Positions 52,180-63,586 of a DNA stretch of 64,000 bases are shown piece after piece (position 1 is the stretch's first letter; each line of letters starts with the position of its first letter). Below the pieces are notes generated by a model. The model did not search any database. It was not told the origin of the DNA and saw only the letters and a program-made list of their open reading frames with translations. Position numbers and translations under genes: made by a program. The stretch is from positions 44,953,250 through 45,017,249 of the forward strand of contig OX439051.1 in assembly GCA_949317995.1 (NCBI GenBank), in the 5' to 3' direction. The DNA comes from Acholoe squamosa (lineage: Eukaryota > Annelida > Polychaeta > Phyllodocida > Polynoidae).

Positions 52180-53140
52180 GACAAAGTTTCAAGACTGAAG
52201 CACCAGCGGTTTTAGACTTGTGGACTTTTTACCATGTCCCTGTTAACTTTTTGACACAAATGCATGACAAAATGCAATTTAAGGTCCAGAACTACCAGTC
52301 GACAAAGTTTCAAGCCTGCAACACCAGCGGTTTTAAACTTTTGGATTTTTACCATGTCCCTGTTAACTTTTTGACACAAATAACTGAAAAAATACAATTT
52401 AAGGTCCAGAACTAACATGGGACAAAGTTTCAAGACTGCAGCACCAGCAGTTTTAGACTTTTGGATTTTCACCATGTCCCTTTTAGCTTTGTGACACAAA
52501 TCCATGAGAACATGCAAATAGACACCCAGAACTACCATCTGACAAAGTTTCAAGACTGCAGCACCAGTGGTTTTAGACTTTTGGATTTTTACCATGTCCC
52601 TGTTAACTTTTTGACACAAATCCATGAGAACATGCAAATTGAGACCCAGAACTACCATCTGACAAAGTTTCAAGACTGCAGCACCAGCGGTTTAGGACTT
52701 TTGGATTTTTACCATGTCCCTGTTAACTTTTTGACACAAATAACTGAAAAAATGCAATTTAAGGTCCAGAACTACCATCTGACAAAGTTTCAAGACTGCA
52801 GCACCAGTGGTTTTAGACTTTTGGATTTTTACCATGTCCCTGTTAACTTTTTGACACAAATGCATGAAAAAATGCAATTTAAGGTCCAGAACTACCAGTC
52901 GACAAAGTTTCAAGACTGCAACACCAGCGGTTTTAGACTTTTGGATTTTTACCATGTCCCTGTTAACTTTTTGACACAAATAACTGAAAAAATGCAATTT
53001 AAGGTCCAGAACTACCATCTGACAAAGTTTCAAGACTGCAGCACCAGCAGTTTTAGACTTTGGGATTTTTACCATGTCCCTTTTAGCTTTGTGACACAAA
53101 TCCATGAGAACATGCAAATTGACACCCAGAACTACCATCT
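52180..53140. repeat. H50 (type R)
   Basis: ggtttaggactt in m5, m8W. Matches H39 at 10,573 bp. Confidence 0.93.
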
Positions 53141-54101
53141 GACAAAGTTTCAAGACTGAAGCACCAGCGGTTTTAGACTTGTGGACTTTTTACCATGTCC
53201 CTGTTAACTTTTTGACACAAATGCATGACAAAATGCAATTTAAGGTCCAGAACTACCAGTCGACAAAGTTTCAAGCCTGCAACACCAGCGGTTTTAAACT
53301 TTTGGATTTTTACCATGTCCCTGTTAACTTTTTGACACAAATAACTGAAAAAATACAATTTAAGGTCCAGAACTAACATGGGACAAACTTTCAAGACTGC
53401 AGCACCAGCAGTTTTAGACTTTTGGATTTTCACCATGTCCCTTTTAGCTTTGTGACACAAATCCATGAGAACATGCAAATAGACACCCAGAACTACCATC
53501 TGACAAAGTTTCAAGACTGCAGCACCAGTGGTTTTAGACTTTTGGATTTTTACCATGTCCCTGTTAACTTTTTGACACAAATCCATGAGAACATGCAAAT
53601 TGAGACCCAGAACTACCATCTGACAAAGTTTCAAGACTGCAGCACCAGCGGTTTTAGACTTTTGGATTTTTACCATGTCCCTGTTAACTTTTTGACACAA
53701 ATAACTGAAAAAATGCAATTTTAGGTCCATAACTACCATCTGACAAAGTTTCAAGACTTTAGCACCAGTGGTTTTAGACTTTTGGATTTTTACCATGTCC
53801 CTGTTAACTTTTTGACACAAATGCATGAAAAAATGCAATTTAAGGTCCAGAACTACCAGTCGACAAAGTTTCAAGACTGCAACACCAGCGGTTTTAGACT
53901 TTTGGATTTTTACCATGTCCCTGTTAACTTTTTGACACAAATAACTGAAAAAATGCAATTTAAGGTCCAGAACTACCATCTGACAAAGTTTCAAGACTGC
54001 AGCACCAGCGGTTTTAGACTTTTGGATTTTTACCATGTCCCTTTTAGCTTTGTGACACAAATCCATGAGAACATGCAAATTGACACCCAGAACTACCATC
54101 T
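53141..54101. repeat. H51 (type P')
   Basis: gacaaac, caattttagg, gactttagc. Matches H40 at 10,573 bp. Confidence 0.93.
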
Positions 54102-54943
54102 GACAAAGTTTCAAGACTGAAGCACCAGCGGTTTTAGACTTGTGGACTTTTTACCATGTCCCTGTTAACTTTTTGACACAAATGCATGACAAAATGCAAT
54201 TTAAGGTCCAGAACTACCAGTCGACAAAGTTTCAAGCCTGCAACACCAGCGGTTTTAAACTTTTGGATTTTTACCATGTCCCTGTTAACTTTTTGACACA
54301 AATAACTGAAAAAAATACAATTTAAGGGCCAGAACTAACATGGGACAAAGTTTCAAGACTGCAGCACCAGCAGTTTTAGACTTTTGGATTTTCACCATGT
54401 CCCTTTTAGCTTTGTGACACAAATCCATGAGAACATGCAAATAGACACCCAGAACTACCATCTGACAAAGTTTCAAGACTGCAGCACCAGTGGTTTTAGA
54501 CTTTTGGATTTTTACCATGTCCCTGTTAACTTTTTGACACAAATCCATGAGAACATGCAAATTGAGACCCAGAACTACCATCTGACAAAGTTTCAAGACT
54601 GCAGCACCAGCGGTTTTAGACTTTTGGATTTTTACCATGTCCCTGTTAACTTTTTGACACAAATAACTGAAAAAATGCAATTTAAGGTCCATAACTACCA
54701 TCTGACAAAGTTTCAAGACTGCAGCACCAGTGGTTTTAGACTTTTGGATTTTTACCATGTCCCTGTTAACTTTTTGACACAAATGCATGAAAAAATGCAA
54801 TTTAAGGTCCAGAACTACCAGTCGACAAAGTTTCAAGACTGCAACACCAGCGGTTTTAGACTTTTGGATTTTTACCATGTCCCTGTTAACTTTTTGACAC
54901 AAATAACTGAAAAAATGCAATTTAAGGTCCAGAACTATCATCT
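54102..54943. repeat. H52 (type S, contracted): 7 monomers, 842 bp
   Basis: S markers (extra A, gggccag, aactatcat) but m8 is missing. The unit runs from m7 straight into an m8/m1 hybrid. Confidence 0.92.
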
Positions 54944-55064
54944 GACAAAGTTTCAAGACTGCAGCACCAGCGGTTTTAGACTTGTGGACTTTTTACCATG
55001 TCCCTGTTAACTTTTTGACACAAATGCATGACAAAATGCAATTTAAGGTCCAGAACTACCAGTC
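54944..55064. repeat. Hybrid monomer m8/m1
   Basis: ctgcagcaccagcgg is from m8; gacttgtggactttt and gcatgacaaaatgc are from m1. The crossover fell in the shared first half and deleted 120 bp. Confidence 0.87.
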
Positions 55065-55905
55065 GACAAAGTTTCAAGCCTGCAACACCAGCGGTTTTAA
55101 ACTTTTGGATTTTTACCATGTCCCTGTTAACTTTTTGACACAAATAACTGAAAAAAATACAATTTAAGGGCCAGAACTAACATGGGACAAAGTTTCAAGA
55201 CTGCAGCACCAGCAGTTTTAGACTTTTGGATTTTCACCATGTCCCTTTTAGCTTTGTGACACAAATCCATGAGAACATGCAAATAGACACCCAGAACTAC
55301 CATCTGACAAAGTTTCAAGACTGCAGCACCAGTGGTTTTAGACTTTTGGATTTTTACCATGTCCCTGTTAACTTTTTGACACAAATCCATGAGAACATGC
55401 AAATTGAGACCCAGAACTACCATCTGACAAAGTTTCAAGACTGCAGCACCAGCGGTTTTAGACTTTTGGATTTTTACCATGTCCCTGTTAACTTTTTGAC
55501 ACAAATAACTGAAAAAATGCAATTTAAGGTCCATAACTACCATCTGACAAAGTTTCAAGACTGCAGCACCAGTGGTTTTAGACTTTTGGATTTTTACCAT
55601 GTCCCTGTTAACTTTTTGACACAAATGCATGAAAAAATGCAATTTAAGGTCCAGAACTACCAGTCGACAAAGTTTCAAGACTGCAACACCAGCGGTTTTA
55701 GACTTTTGGATTTTTACCATGTCCCTGTTAACTTTTTGACACAAATAACTGAAAAAATGCAATTTAAGGTCCAGAACTATCATCTGACAAAGTTTCAAGA
55801 CTGCAGCACCAGCGGTTTTAGACTTTTGGATTTTTACCATGTCCCTTTTAGCTTTGTGACACAAATCCATGAGAACATGCAAATTGACACCCAGAAGTAC
55901 CATCT
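54944..55905. repeat. H53: 962-bp HOR, S start and Q end
   Basis: The extra A in m2 is the S marker and cagaagtacc in m8 is the Q marker. The unit is therefore a recombinant of two types that otherwise stay separate. Confidence 0.9.
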
Positions 55906-56866
55906 GACAAAGTTTCAAGACTGAAGCACCAGCGGTTTTAGACTTGTGGACTTTTTACCATGTCCCTGTTAACTTTTTGACACAAATGCATGACAAAATG
56001 CAATTTAAGGTCCAGAACTACCAGTCGACAAAGTTTCAAGCCTGCAACACCAGCGGTTTTAAACTTTTGGATTTTTACCATGTCCCTGTTAACTTTTTGA
56101 CACAAATAACTGAAAAAATACAATTTAAGGTCCAGAACTAACATGGGACAAAGTTTCAAGACTGCAGCACCAGCAGTTTTAGACTTTTGGATTTTCACCA
56201 TGTCCCTTTTAGCTTTGTGACACAAATCCATGAGAACATGCAAATAGACACCCAGAACTACCATCTGACAAAGTTTCAAGACTGCAGCACCAGTGGTTTT
56301 AGACTTTTGGATTTTTACCATGTCCCTGTTAACTTTTTGACACAAATCCATGAGAACATGCAAATTGAGACCCAGAACTACCATCTGACAAAGTTTCAAG
56401 ACTGCAGCACCAGCGGTTTTAGACTTTTGGATTTTTACCATGTCCCTGTTAACTTTTTGACACAAATAACTGAAAAAATGCAATTTAAGGTCCAGAACTA
56501 CCATCTGACAAAGTTTCAAGACTGCAGCACCAGTGGTTTTAGACTTTTGGATTTTTACCATGTCCCTGTTAACTTTTTGACACAAATGCATGAAAAAATG
56601 CAATTTAAGGTCCAGAACTACCAGTCGACAAAGTTTCAAGACTGCAACACCAGCGGTTTTAGACTTTTGAATTTTTACCATGTCCCTGTTAACTTTTTGA
56701 CACAAATAACTGAAAAAATGCAATTTAAGGTCCAGAACTACCATCTGACAAAGTTTCAAGACTGCAGCACCAGCAGTTTTAGACTTTGGGATTTTTACCA
56801 TGTCCCTTTTAGCTTTGTGACACAAATCCATGAGAACATGCAAAGTGAGACCCGGAACTACCAAAT

Positions 56867-57045
56867 GACAAAGTATCAAGACTGAAGCACCAGCGGTTTT
56901 TGAGATTTGGGTTTTTACCCTGTTACCTTAACTCAAATAACATGATTAAGTTGTGTTGAGTCGTTTAACACAGCAGTCACCCACCTTATAATGTTTAGAC
57001 ATAAATACATGAAAACATGCAATTTAAGGTCCAGAACTACCATTC
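56867..57045. repeat. Divergent block, copy 4 (179 bp)
   Basis: Same sequence as copies 1-3 by eye, but followed by monomer d. Confidence 0.9.
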
Positions 57046-57164
57046 GACAAAGTTTCAAGACTGCAGCACCAGCGGTTTTCGACTTTTGGATTTTTACCAT
57101 GTCGCTGTTAACTTTTGGACACAAATCATGAAAATATGCATCTTAATTTCCACAACTACCATCT
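57046..57164. repeat. Divergent monomer d, copy 1 (119 bp)
   Basis: Full-length monomer with many private bases: ttttcgac, atgtcgctg, ttttggacac, aaatcatgaaaatatgc and cttaatttccac. It is the most diverged single monomer in the window and has two CpGs not seen elsewhere. In the left-hand compound units its place is taken by a standard m8. Confidence 0.9.
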
Positions 57165-57644
57165 GACAAAGTTTCAAGACTGCAGCACCAGTGGTTTTAG
57201 ACTTTTGGATTTTTACCATGTCCCTGTTAACTTTTTGACACAAATCCATGAGAACATGCAAATTGAGACCCAGAACTACCATCTGACAAAGTTTCAAGAC
57301 TGCAGCACCAGTGGTTTTAGACTTTTGGATTTTTACCATGTCCCTGTTAACTTTTTGACACAAATGCATAAAAAAATGCAATTTAAGGTCCAGAACTACC
57401 ATTCGACAAAGTTTCAAGACTGCAGCACCAGCGGTTTTAGACTTTTGGATTTTTACCATGTCCCTGTTAACTTTTTGACACAAATAAATGAAAAAATACA
57501 ATTTAAGGTCCAGAACTACCATTGGACAAAGTTTCAAGACTGCAGCACCAGCGGTTTTAGACTTTTGGATTTTTACCATGTCCCTTTTAGCTTTGTGACA
57601 CAAATCCATGAGAACATGCAAATTGACACCCAGAACTACCATCT

Positions 57645-58605
57645 GACAAAGTTTCAAGACTGAAGCACCAGCGGTTTTAGACTTGTGGACTTTTTACCAT
57701 GTCCCTGTTAACTTTTTGACACAAATGCATGACAAAATGCAATTTAAGGTCCAGAACTACCAGTCGACAAAGTTTCAAGCCTGCAACACCAGCGGTTTTA
57801 AACTTTTGGATTTTTACCATGTCCCTGTTAACTTTTTGACACAAATAACTGAAAAAATACAATTTAAGGTCCAGAACTAACATGGGACAAAGTTTCAAGA
57901 CTGCAGCACCAGCAGTTTTAGACTTTTGGATTTTCACCATGTCCCTTTTAGCTTTGTGACACAAATCCATGAGAACATGCAAATAGACACCCAGAACTAC
58001 CATCTGACAAAGTTTCAAGACTGCAGCACCAGTGGTTTTAGACTTTTGGATTTTTACCATGTCCCTGTTAACTTTTTGACACAAATCCATGAGAACATGC
58101 AAATTGAGACCCAGAACTACCATCTGACAAAGTTTCAAGACTGCAGCACCAGCGGTTTTAGACTTTTGGATTTTTACCATGTCCCTGTTAACTTTTTGAC
58201 ACAAATAACTGAAAAAATGCAATTTAAGGTCCATAACTACCATCTGACAAAGTTTCAAGACTGCAGCACCAGTGGTTTTAGACTTTTGGATTTTTACCAT
58301 GTCCCTGTTAACTTTTTGACACAAATGCATGAAAAAATGCAATTTAAGGTCCAGAACTACCAGTCGACAAAGTTTCAAGACTGCAACACCAGCGGTTTTA
58401 GACTTTTGGATTTTTACCATGTCCCTGTTAACTTTTTGACACAAATAACTGAAAAAATGCAATTTAAGGTCCAGAACTACCATCTGACAAAGTTTCAAGA
58501 CTGCAGCACCAGCGGTTTTAGACTTTTGGATTTTTACCATGTCCCTTTTAGCTTTGTGACACAAATCCATGAGAACATGCAAATTGACACCCAGAACTAC
58601 CATCT
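57645..58605. repeat. H55: 961-bp HOR, plain
   Basis: ggtccag, standard m1 to m8. Confidence 0.93.
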
Positions 58606-59566
58606 GACAAAGTTTCAAGACTGAAGCACCAGCGGTTTTAGACTTGTGGACTTTTTACCATGTCCCTGTTAACTTTTTGACACAAATGCATGACAAAATG
58701 CAATTTAAGGTCCAGAACTACCAGTCGACAAAGTTTCAAGCCTGCAACACCAGCGGTTTTAAACTTTTGGATTTTTACCATGTCCCTGTTAACTTTTTGA
58801 CACAAATAACTGAAAAAATACAATTTAAGGTCCAGAACTAACATGGGACAAAGTTTCAAGACTGCAGCACCAGCAGTTTTAGACTTTTGGATTTTCACCA
58901 TGTCCCTTTTAGCTTTGTGACACAAATCCATGAGAACATGCAAATAGACACCCAGAACTACCATCTGACAAAGTTTCAAGACTGCAGCACCAGTGGTTTT
59001 AGACTTTTGGATTTTTACCATGTCCCTGTTAACTTTTTGACACAAATCCATGAGAACATGCAAATTGAGACCCAGAACTACCATCTGACAAAGTTTCAAG
59101 ACTGCAGCACCAGCGGTTTTAGACTTTTGGATTTTTACCATGTCCCTGTTAACTTTTTGACACAAATAACTGAAAAAATGCAATTTAAGGTCCATAACTA
59201 CCATCTGACAAAGTTTCAAGACTGCAGCACCAGTGGTTTTAGACTTTTGGATTTTTACCATGTCCCTGTTAACTTTTTGACACAAATGCATGAAAAAATG
59301 CAATTTAAGGTCCAGAACTACCAGTCGACAAAGTTTCAAGACTGCAACACCAGCGGTTTTAGACTTTTGGATTTTTACCATGTCCCTGTTAACTTTTTGA
59401 CACAAATAACTGAAAAAATGCAATTTAAGGTCCAGAACTACCATCTGACAAAGTTTCAAGACTGCAGCACCAGCGGTTTTAGACTTTTGGATTTTTACCA
59501 TGTCCCTTTTAGCTTTGTGACACAAATCCATGAGAACATGCAAATTGACACCCAGAACTACCATCT
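58606..59566. repeat. H56: 961-bp HOR, plain
   Basis: ggtccag, standard m1 to m8, no difference from H55 seen. Confidence 0.93.
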
Positions 59567-60526
59567 GACAAAGTTTCAAGACTGAAGCACCAGCGGTTTT
59601 AGACTTGTGGACTTTTTACCATGTCCCTGTTAACTTTTTGACACAAATGCATGACAAAATGCAATTTAAGGTCCAGAACTACCAGTCGACAAAGTTTCAA
59701 GCCTGCAACACCAGCGGTTTTAAACTTTTGGATTTTTACCATGTCCCTGTTAACTTTTTGACACAAATAACTGAAAAAATACAATTTAAGGGCCAGAACT
59801 AACATGGGACAAAGTTTCAAGACTGCAGCACCAGCAGTTTTAGACTTTTGGATTTTCACCATGTCCCTTTTAGCTTTGTGACACAAATCCATGAGAACAT
59901 GCAAATAGACACCCAGAACTACCATCTGACAAAGTTTCAAGACTGCAGCACCAGTGGTTTTAGACTTTTGGATTTTTACCATGTCCCTGTTAACTTTTTG
60001 ACACAAATCCATGAGAACATGCAAATTGAGACCCAGAACTACCATCTGACAAAGTTTCAAGACTGCAGCACCAGCGGTTTAGACTTTTGGATTTTTACCA
60101 TGTCCCTGTTAACTTTTTGACACAAATAACTGAAAAAATGCAATTTAAGGTCCATAACTACCATCTGACAAAGTTTCAAGACTGCAGCACCAGTGGTTTT
60201 AGACTTTTGGATTTTTACCATGTCCCTGTTAACTTTTTGACACAAATGCATGAAAAAATGCAATTTAAGGTCCAGAACTACCAGTCGACAAAGTTTCAAG
60301 ACTGCAACACCAGCGGTTTTAGACTTTTGGATTTTTACCATGTCCCTGTTAACTTTTTGACACAAATAACTGAAAAAATGCAATTTAAGGTCCAAAACTA
60401 CCATCTGACAAAGTTTCAAGACTGCAGCACCAGCGGTTTTAGACTTTTGGATTTTTACCATGTCCCTTTTAGCTTTGTGACACAAATCCATGAGAACATG
60501 CAAATTGACACCCAGAACTACCATCT
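59567..60526. repeat. H57: 960-bp HOR with T deletion in m5
   Basis: gggccag in m2 and cggtttagac in m5, the deletion otherwise seen only in 1-10.4 kb. Private change ggtccaaaac in m7. Confidence 0.93.
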
Positions 60527-61487
60527 GACAAAGTTTCAAGACTGAAGCACCAGCGGTTTTAGACTTGTGGACTTTTTACCATGTCCCTGTTAACTTTTTG
60601 ACACAAATGCATGACAAAATGCAATTTAAGGTCCAGAACTACCAGTCGACAAAGTTTCAAGCCTGCAACACCAGCGGTTTTAAACTTTTGGATTTTTACC
60701 ATGTCCCTGTTAACTTTTTGACACAAATAACTGAAAAAATACAATTTAAGGGCCAGAACTAACATGGGACAAAGTTTCAAGACTGCAGCACCAGCAGTTT
60801 TAGACTTTTGGATTTTCACCATGTCCCTTTTAGCTTTGTGACACAAATCCATGAGAACATGCAAATAGACACCCAGAACTACCATCTGACAAAGTTTCAA
60901 GACTGCAGCACCAGTGGTTTTAGACTTTTGGATTTTTACCATGTCCCTGTTAACTTTTTGACACAAATCCATGAGAACATGCAAATTGAGACCCAGAACT
61001 ACCATCTGACAAAGTTTCAAGACTGCAGCACCAGCGGTTTTAGACTTTTGGATTTTTACCATGTCCCTGTTAACTTTTTGACACAAATAACTGAAAAAAT
61101 GCAATTTAAGGTCCATAACTACCATCTGACAAAGTTTCAAGACTGCAGCACCAGTGGTTTTAGACTTTTGGATTTTTACCATGTCCCTGTTAACTTTTTG
61201 ACACAAATGCATGAAAAAATGCAATTTAAGGTCCAGAACTACCAGTCGACAAAGTTTCAAGACTGCAACACCAGCGGTTTTAGACTTTTGGATTTTTACC
61301 ATGTCCCTGTTAACTTTTTGACACAAATAACTGAAAAAATGCAATTTAAGGTCCAGAACTATCATCTGACAAAGTTTCAAGACTGCAGCACCAGCGGTTT
61401 TAGACTTTTGGATTTTTACCATGTCCCTTTTAGCTTTGTGACACAAATCCATGAGAACATGCAAATTGACACCCAGAACTACCATCT
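60527..61487. repeat. H58: 961-bp HOR, H12-like
   Basis: gggccag in m2, aactatcat after m7. Confidence 0.93.
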
Positions 61488-62808
61488 GACAAAGTTTCAA
61501 GACTGAAGCACCAGCGGTTTTAGACTTGTGGACTTTTTACCATGTCCCTGTTAACTTTTTGACACAAATGCATGACAAAATGCAATTTAAGGTCCAGAAC
61601 TACCAGTCGACAAAGTTTCAAGCCTGCAACACCAGCGGTTTTAAACTTTTGGATTTTTACCATGTCCCTGTTAACTTTTTGACACAAATAACTGAAAAAA
61701 TACAATTTAAGGTCCAGAACTAACATGGGACAAAGTTTCAAGACTGCAGCACCAGCAGTTTTAGACTTTTGGATTTTCACCATGTCCCTTTTAGCTTTGT
61801 GACACAAATCCATGAGAACATGCAAATAGACACCCAGAACTACCATCTGACAAAGTTTCAAGACTGCAGCACCAGTGGTTTTAGACTTTTGGATTTTTAC
61901 CATGTCCCTGTTAACTTTTTGACACAAATCCATGAGAACATGCAAATTGAGACCCAGAACTACCATCTGACAAAGTTTCAAGACTGCAGCACCAGCGGTT
62001 TTAGACTTTTGGATTTTTACCATGTCCCTGTTAACTTTTTGACACAAATAACTGAAAAAATGCAATTTAAGGTCCATAACTACCATCTGACAAAGTTTCA
62101 AGACTTTAGCACCAGTGGTTTTAGACTTTTGGATTTTTACCATGTCCCTGTTAACTTTTTGACACAAATGCATGAAAAAATGCAATTTAAGGTCCAGAAC
62201 TACCAGTCGACAAAGTTTCAAGACTGCAACACCAGCGGTTTTAGACTTTTGGATTTTTACCATGTCCCTGTTAACTTTTTGACACAAATAACTGAAAAAA
62301 TGCAATTTAAGGTCCAGAACTACCATCTGACAAAGTTTCAAGACTGCAGCACCAGCGGTTTTAGACTTTTGGATTTTTACCATGTCCCTGTTAACTTTTT
62401 GACACAAATAACTGAAAAAATGCAATTTAAGGTCCAGAACTACCATCTGACAAAGTTTCAAGACTGCAGCACCAGTGGTTTTAGACTTTTGGATTTTTAC
62501 CATGTCCCTGTTAACTTTTTGACACAAATGCATGAAAAAATGCAATTTAAGGTCCAGAACTACCAGTCGACAAAGTTTCAAGACTGCAACACCAGCGGTT
62601 TTAGACTTTTGAATTTTTACCATGTCCCTGTTAACTTTTTGACACAAATAACTGAAAAAATGCAATTTAAGGTCCAGAACTACCATCTGACAAAGTTTCA
62701 AGACTGCAGCACCAGCAGTTTTAGACTTTGGGATTTTTACCATGTCCCTTTTAGCTTTGTGACACAAATCCATGAGAACATGCAAAGTGAGACCCGGAAC
62801 TACCAAAT

Positions 62809-62987
62809 GACAAAGTATCAAGACTGAAGCACCAGCGGTTTTTGAGATTTGGGTTTTTACCCTGTTACCTTAACTCAAATAACATGATTAAGTTGTGTTG
62901 AGTCGTTTAACACAGCAGTCACCCACCTTATAATGTTTAGACATAAATACATGAAAACATGCAATTTAAGGTCCAGAACTACCATTC
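62809..62987. repeat. Divergent block, copy 5 (179 bp)
   Basis: Same sequence as the other four copies; followed by monomer d. Confidence 0.9.
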
Positions 62988-63106
62988 GACAAAGTTTCAA
63001 GACTGCAGCACCAGCGGTTTTCGACTTTTGGATTTTTACCATGTCGCTGTTAACTTTTGGACACAAATCATGAAAATATGCATCTTAATTTCCACAACTA
63101 CCATCT
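62988..63106. repeat. Divergent monomer d, copy 2 (119 bp)
   Basis: Identical by eye to copy 1, at the same place relative to the divergent block. Confidence 0.9.
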
Positions 63107-63586
63107 GACAAAGTTTCAAGACTGCAGCACCAGTGGTTTTAGACTTTTGGATTTTTACCATGTCCCTGTTAACTTTTTGACACAAATCCATGAGAACATG
63201 CAAATTGAGACCCAGAACTACCATCTGACAAAGTTTCAAGACTGCAGCACCAGTGGTTTTAGACTTTTGGATTTTTACCATGTCCCTGTTAACTTTTTGA
63301 CACAAATGCATAAAAAAATGCAATTTAAGGTCCAGAACTACCATTCGACAAAGTTTCAAGACTGCAGCACCAGCGGTTTTAGACTTTTGGATTTTTACCA
63401 TGTCCCTGTTAACTTTTTGACACAAATAAATGAAAAAATACAATTTAAGGTCCAGAACTACCATTGGACAAAGTTTCAAGACTGCAGCACCAGCGGTTTT
63501 AGACTTTTGGATTTTTACCATGTCCCTTTTAGCTTTGTGACACAAATCCATGAGAACATGCAAATTGACACCCAGAACTACCATCT

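Larger units (their letters stand above)
40646..54943. repeat. Q-R-P'-S series present twice at an offset of 10,573 bp
   Basis: H38-H41 (40646-44490) and H49-H52 (51219-54943) have the same four unit types in order, and the unit starts differ by exactly 10,573 bp throughout. The second series is cut short by the loss of m8 in H52. Confidence 0.88.
55906..57644. repeat. H54: 1,739-bp compound unit with divergent block and d monomer
   Basis: 961-bp unit with ggtccag, ggtccagaac in m5, ttttgaattttt in m7, and m8d. Then the divergent block, monomer d, and m4-k-n-m8. Confidence 0.92.
61488..63586. repeat. H59: 2,099-bp compound unit with divergent block and d monomer
   Basis: m1 to m7 with gactttagc in m6 (H32-like), then m5-m6-m7-m8d from an H54-type unit (ttttgaattttt in m7), the divergent block, monomer d, and m4-k-n-m8. 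The join at about 62,329 adds three monomers relative to H54. Confidence 0.92.
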
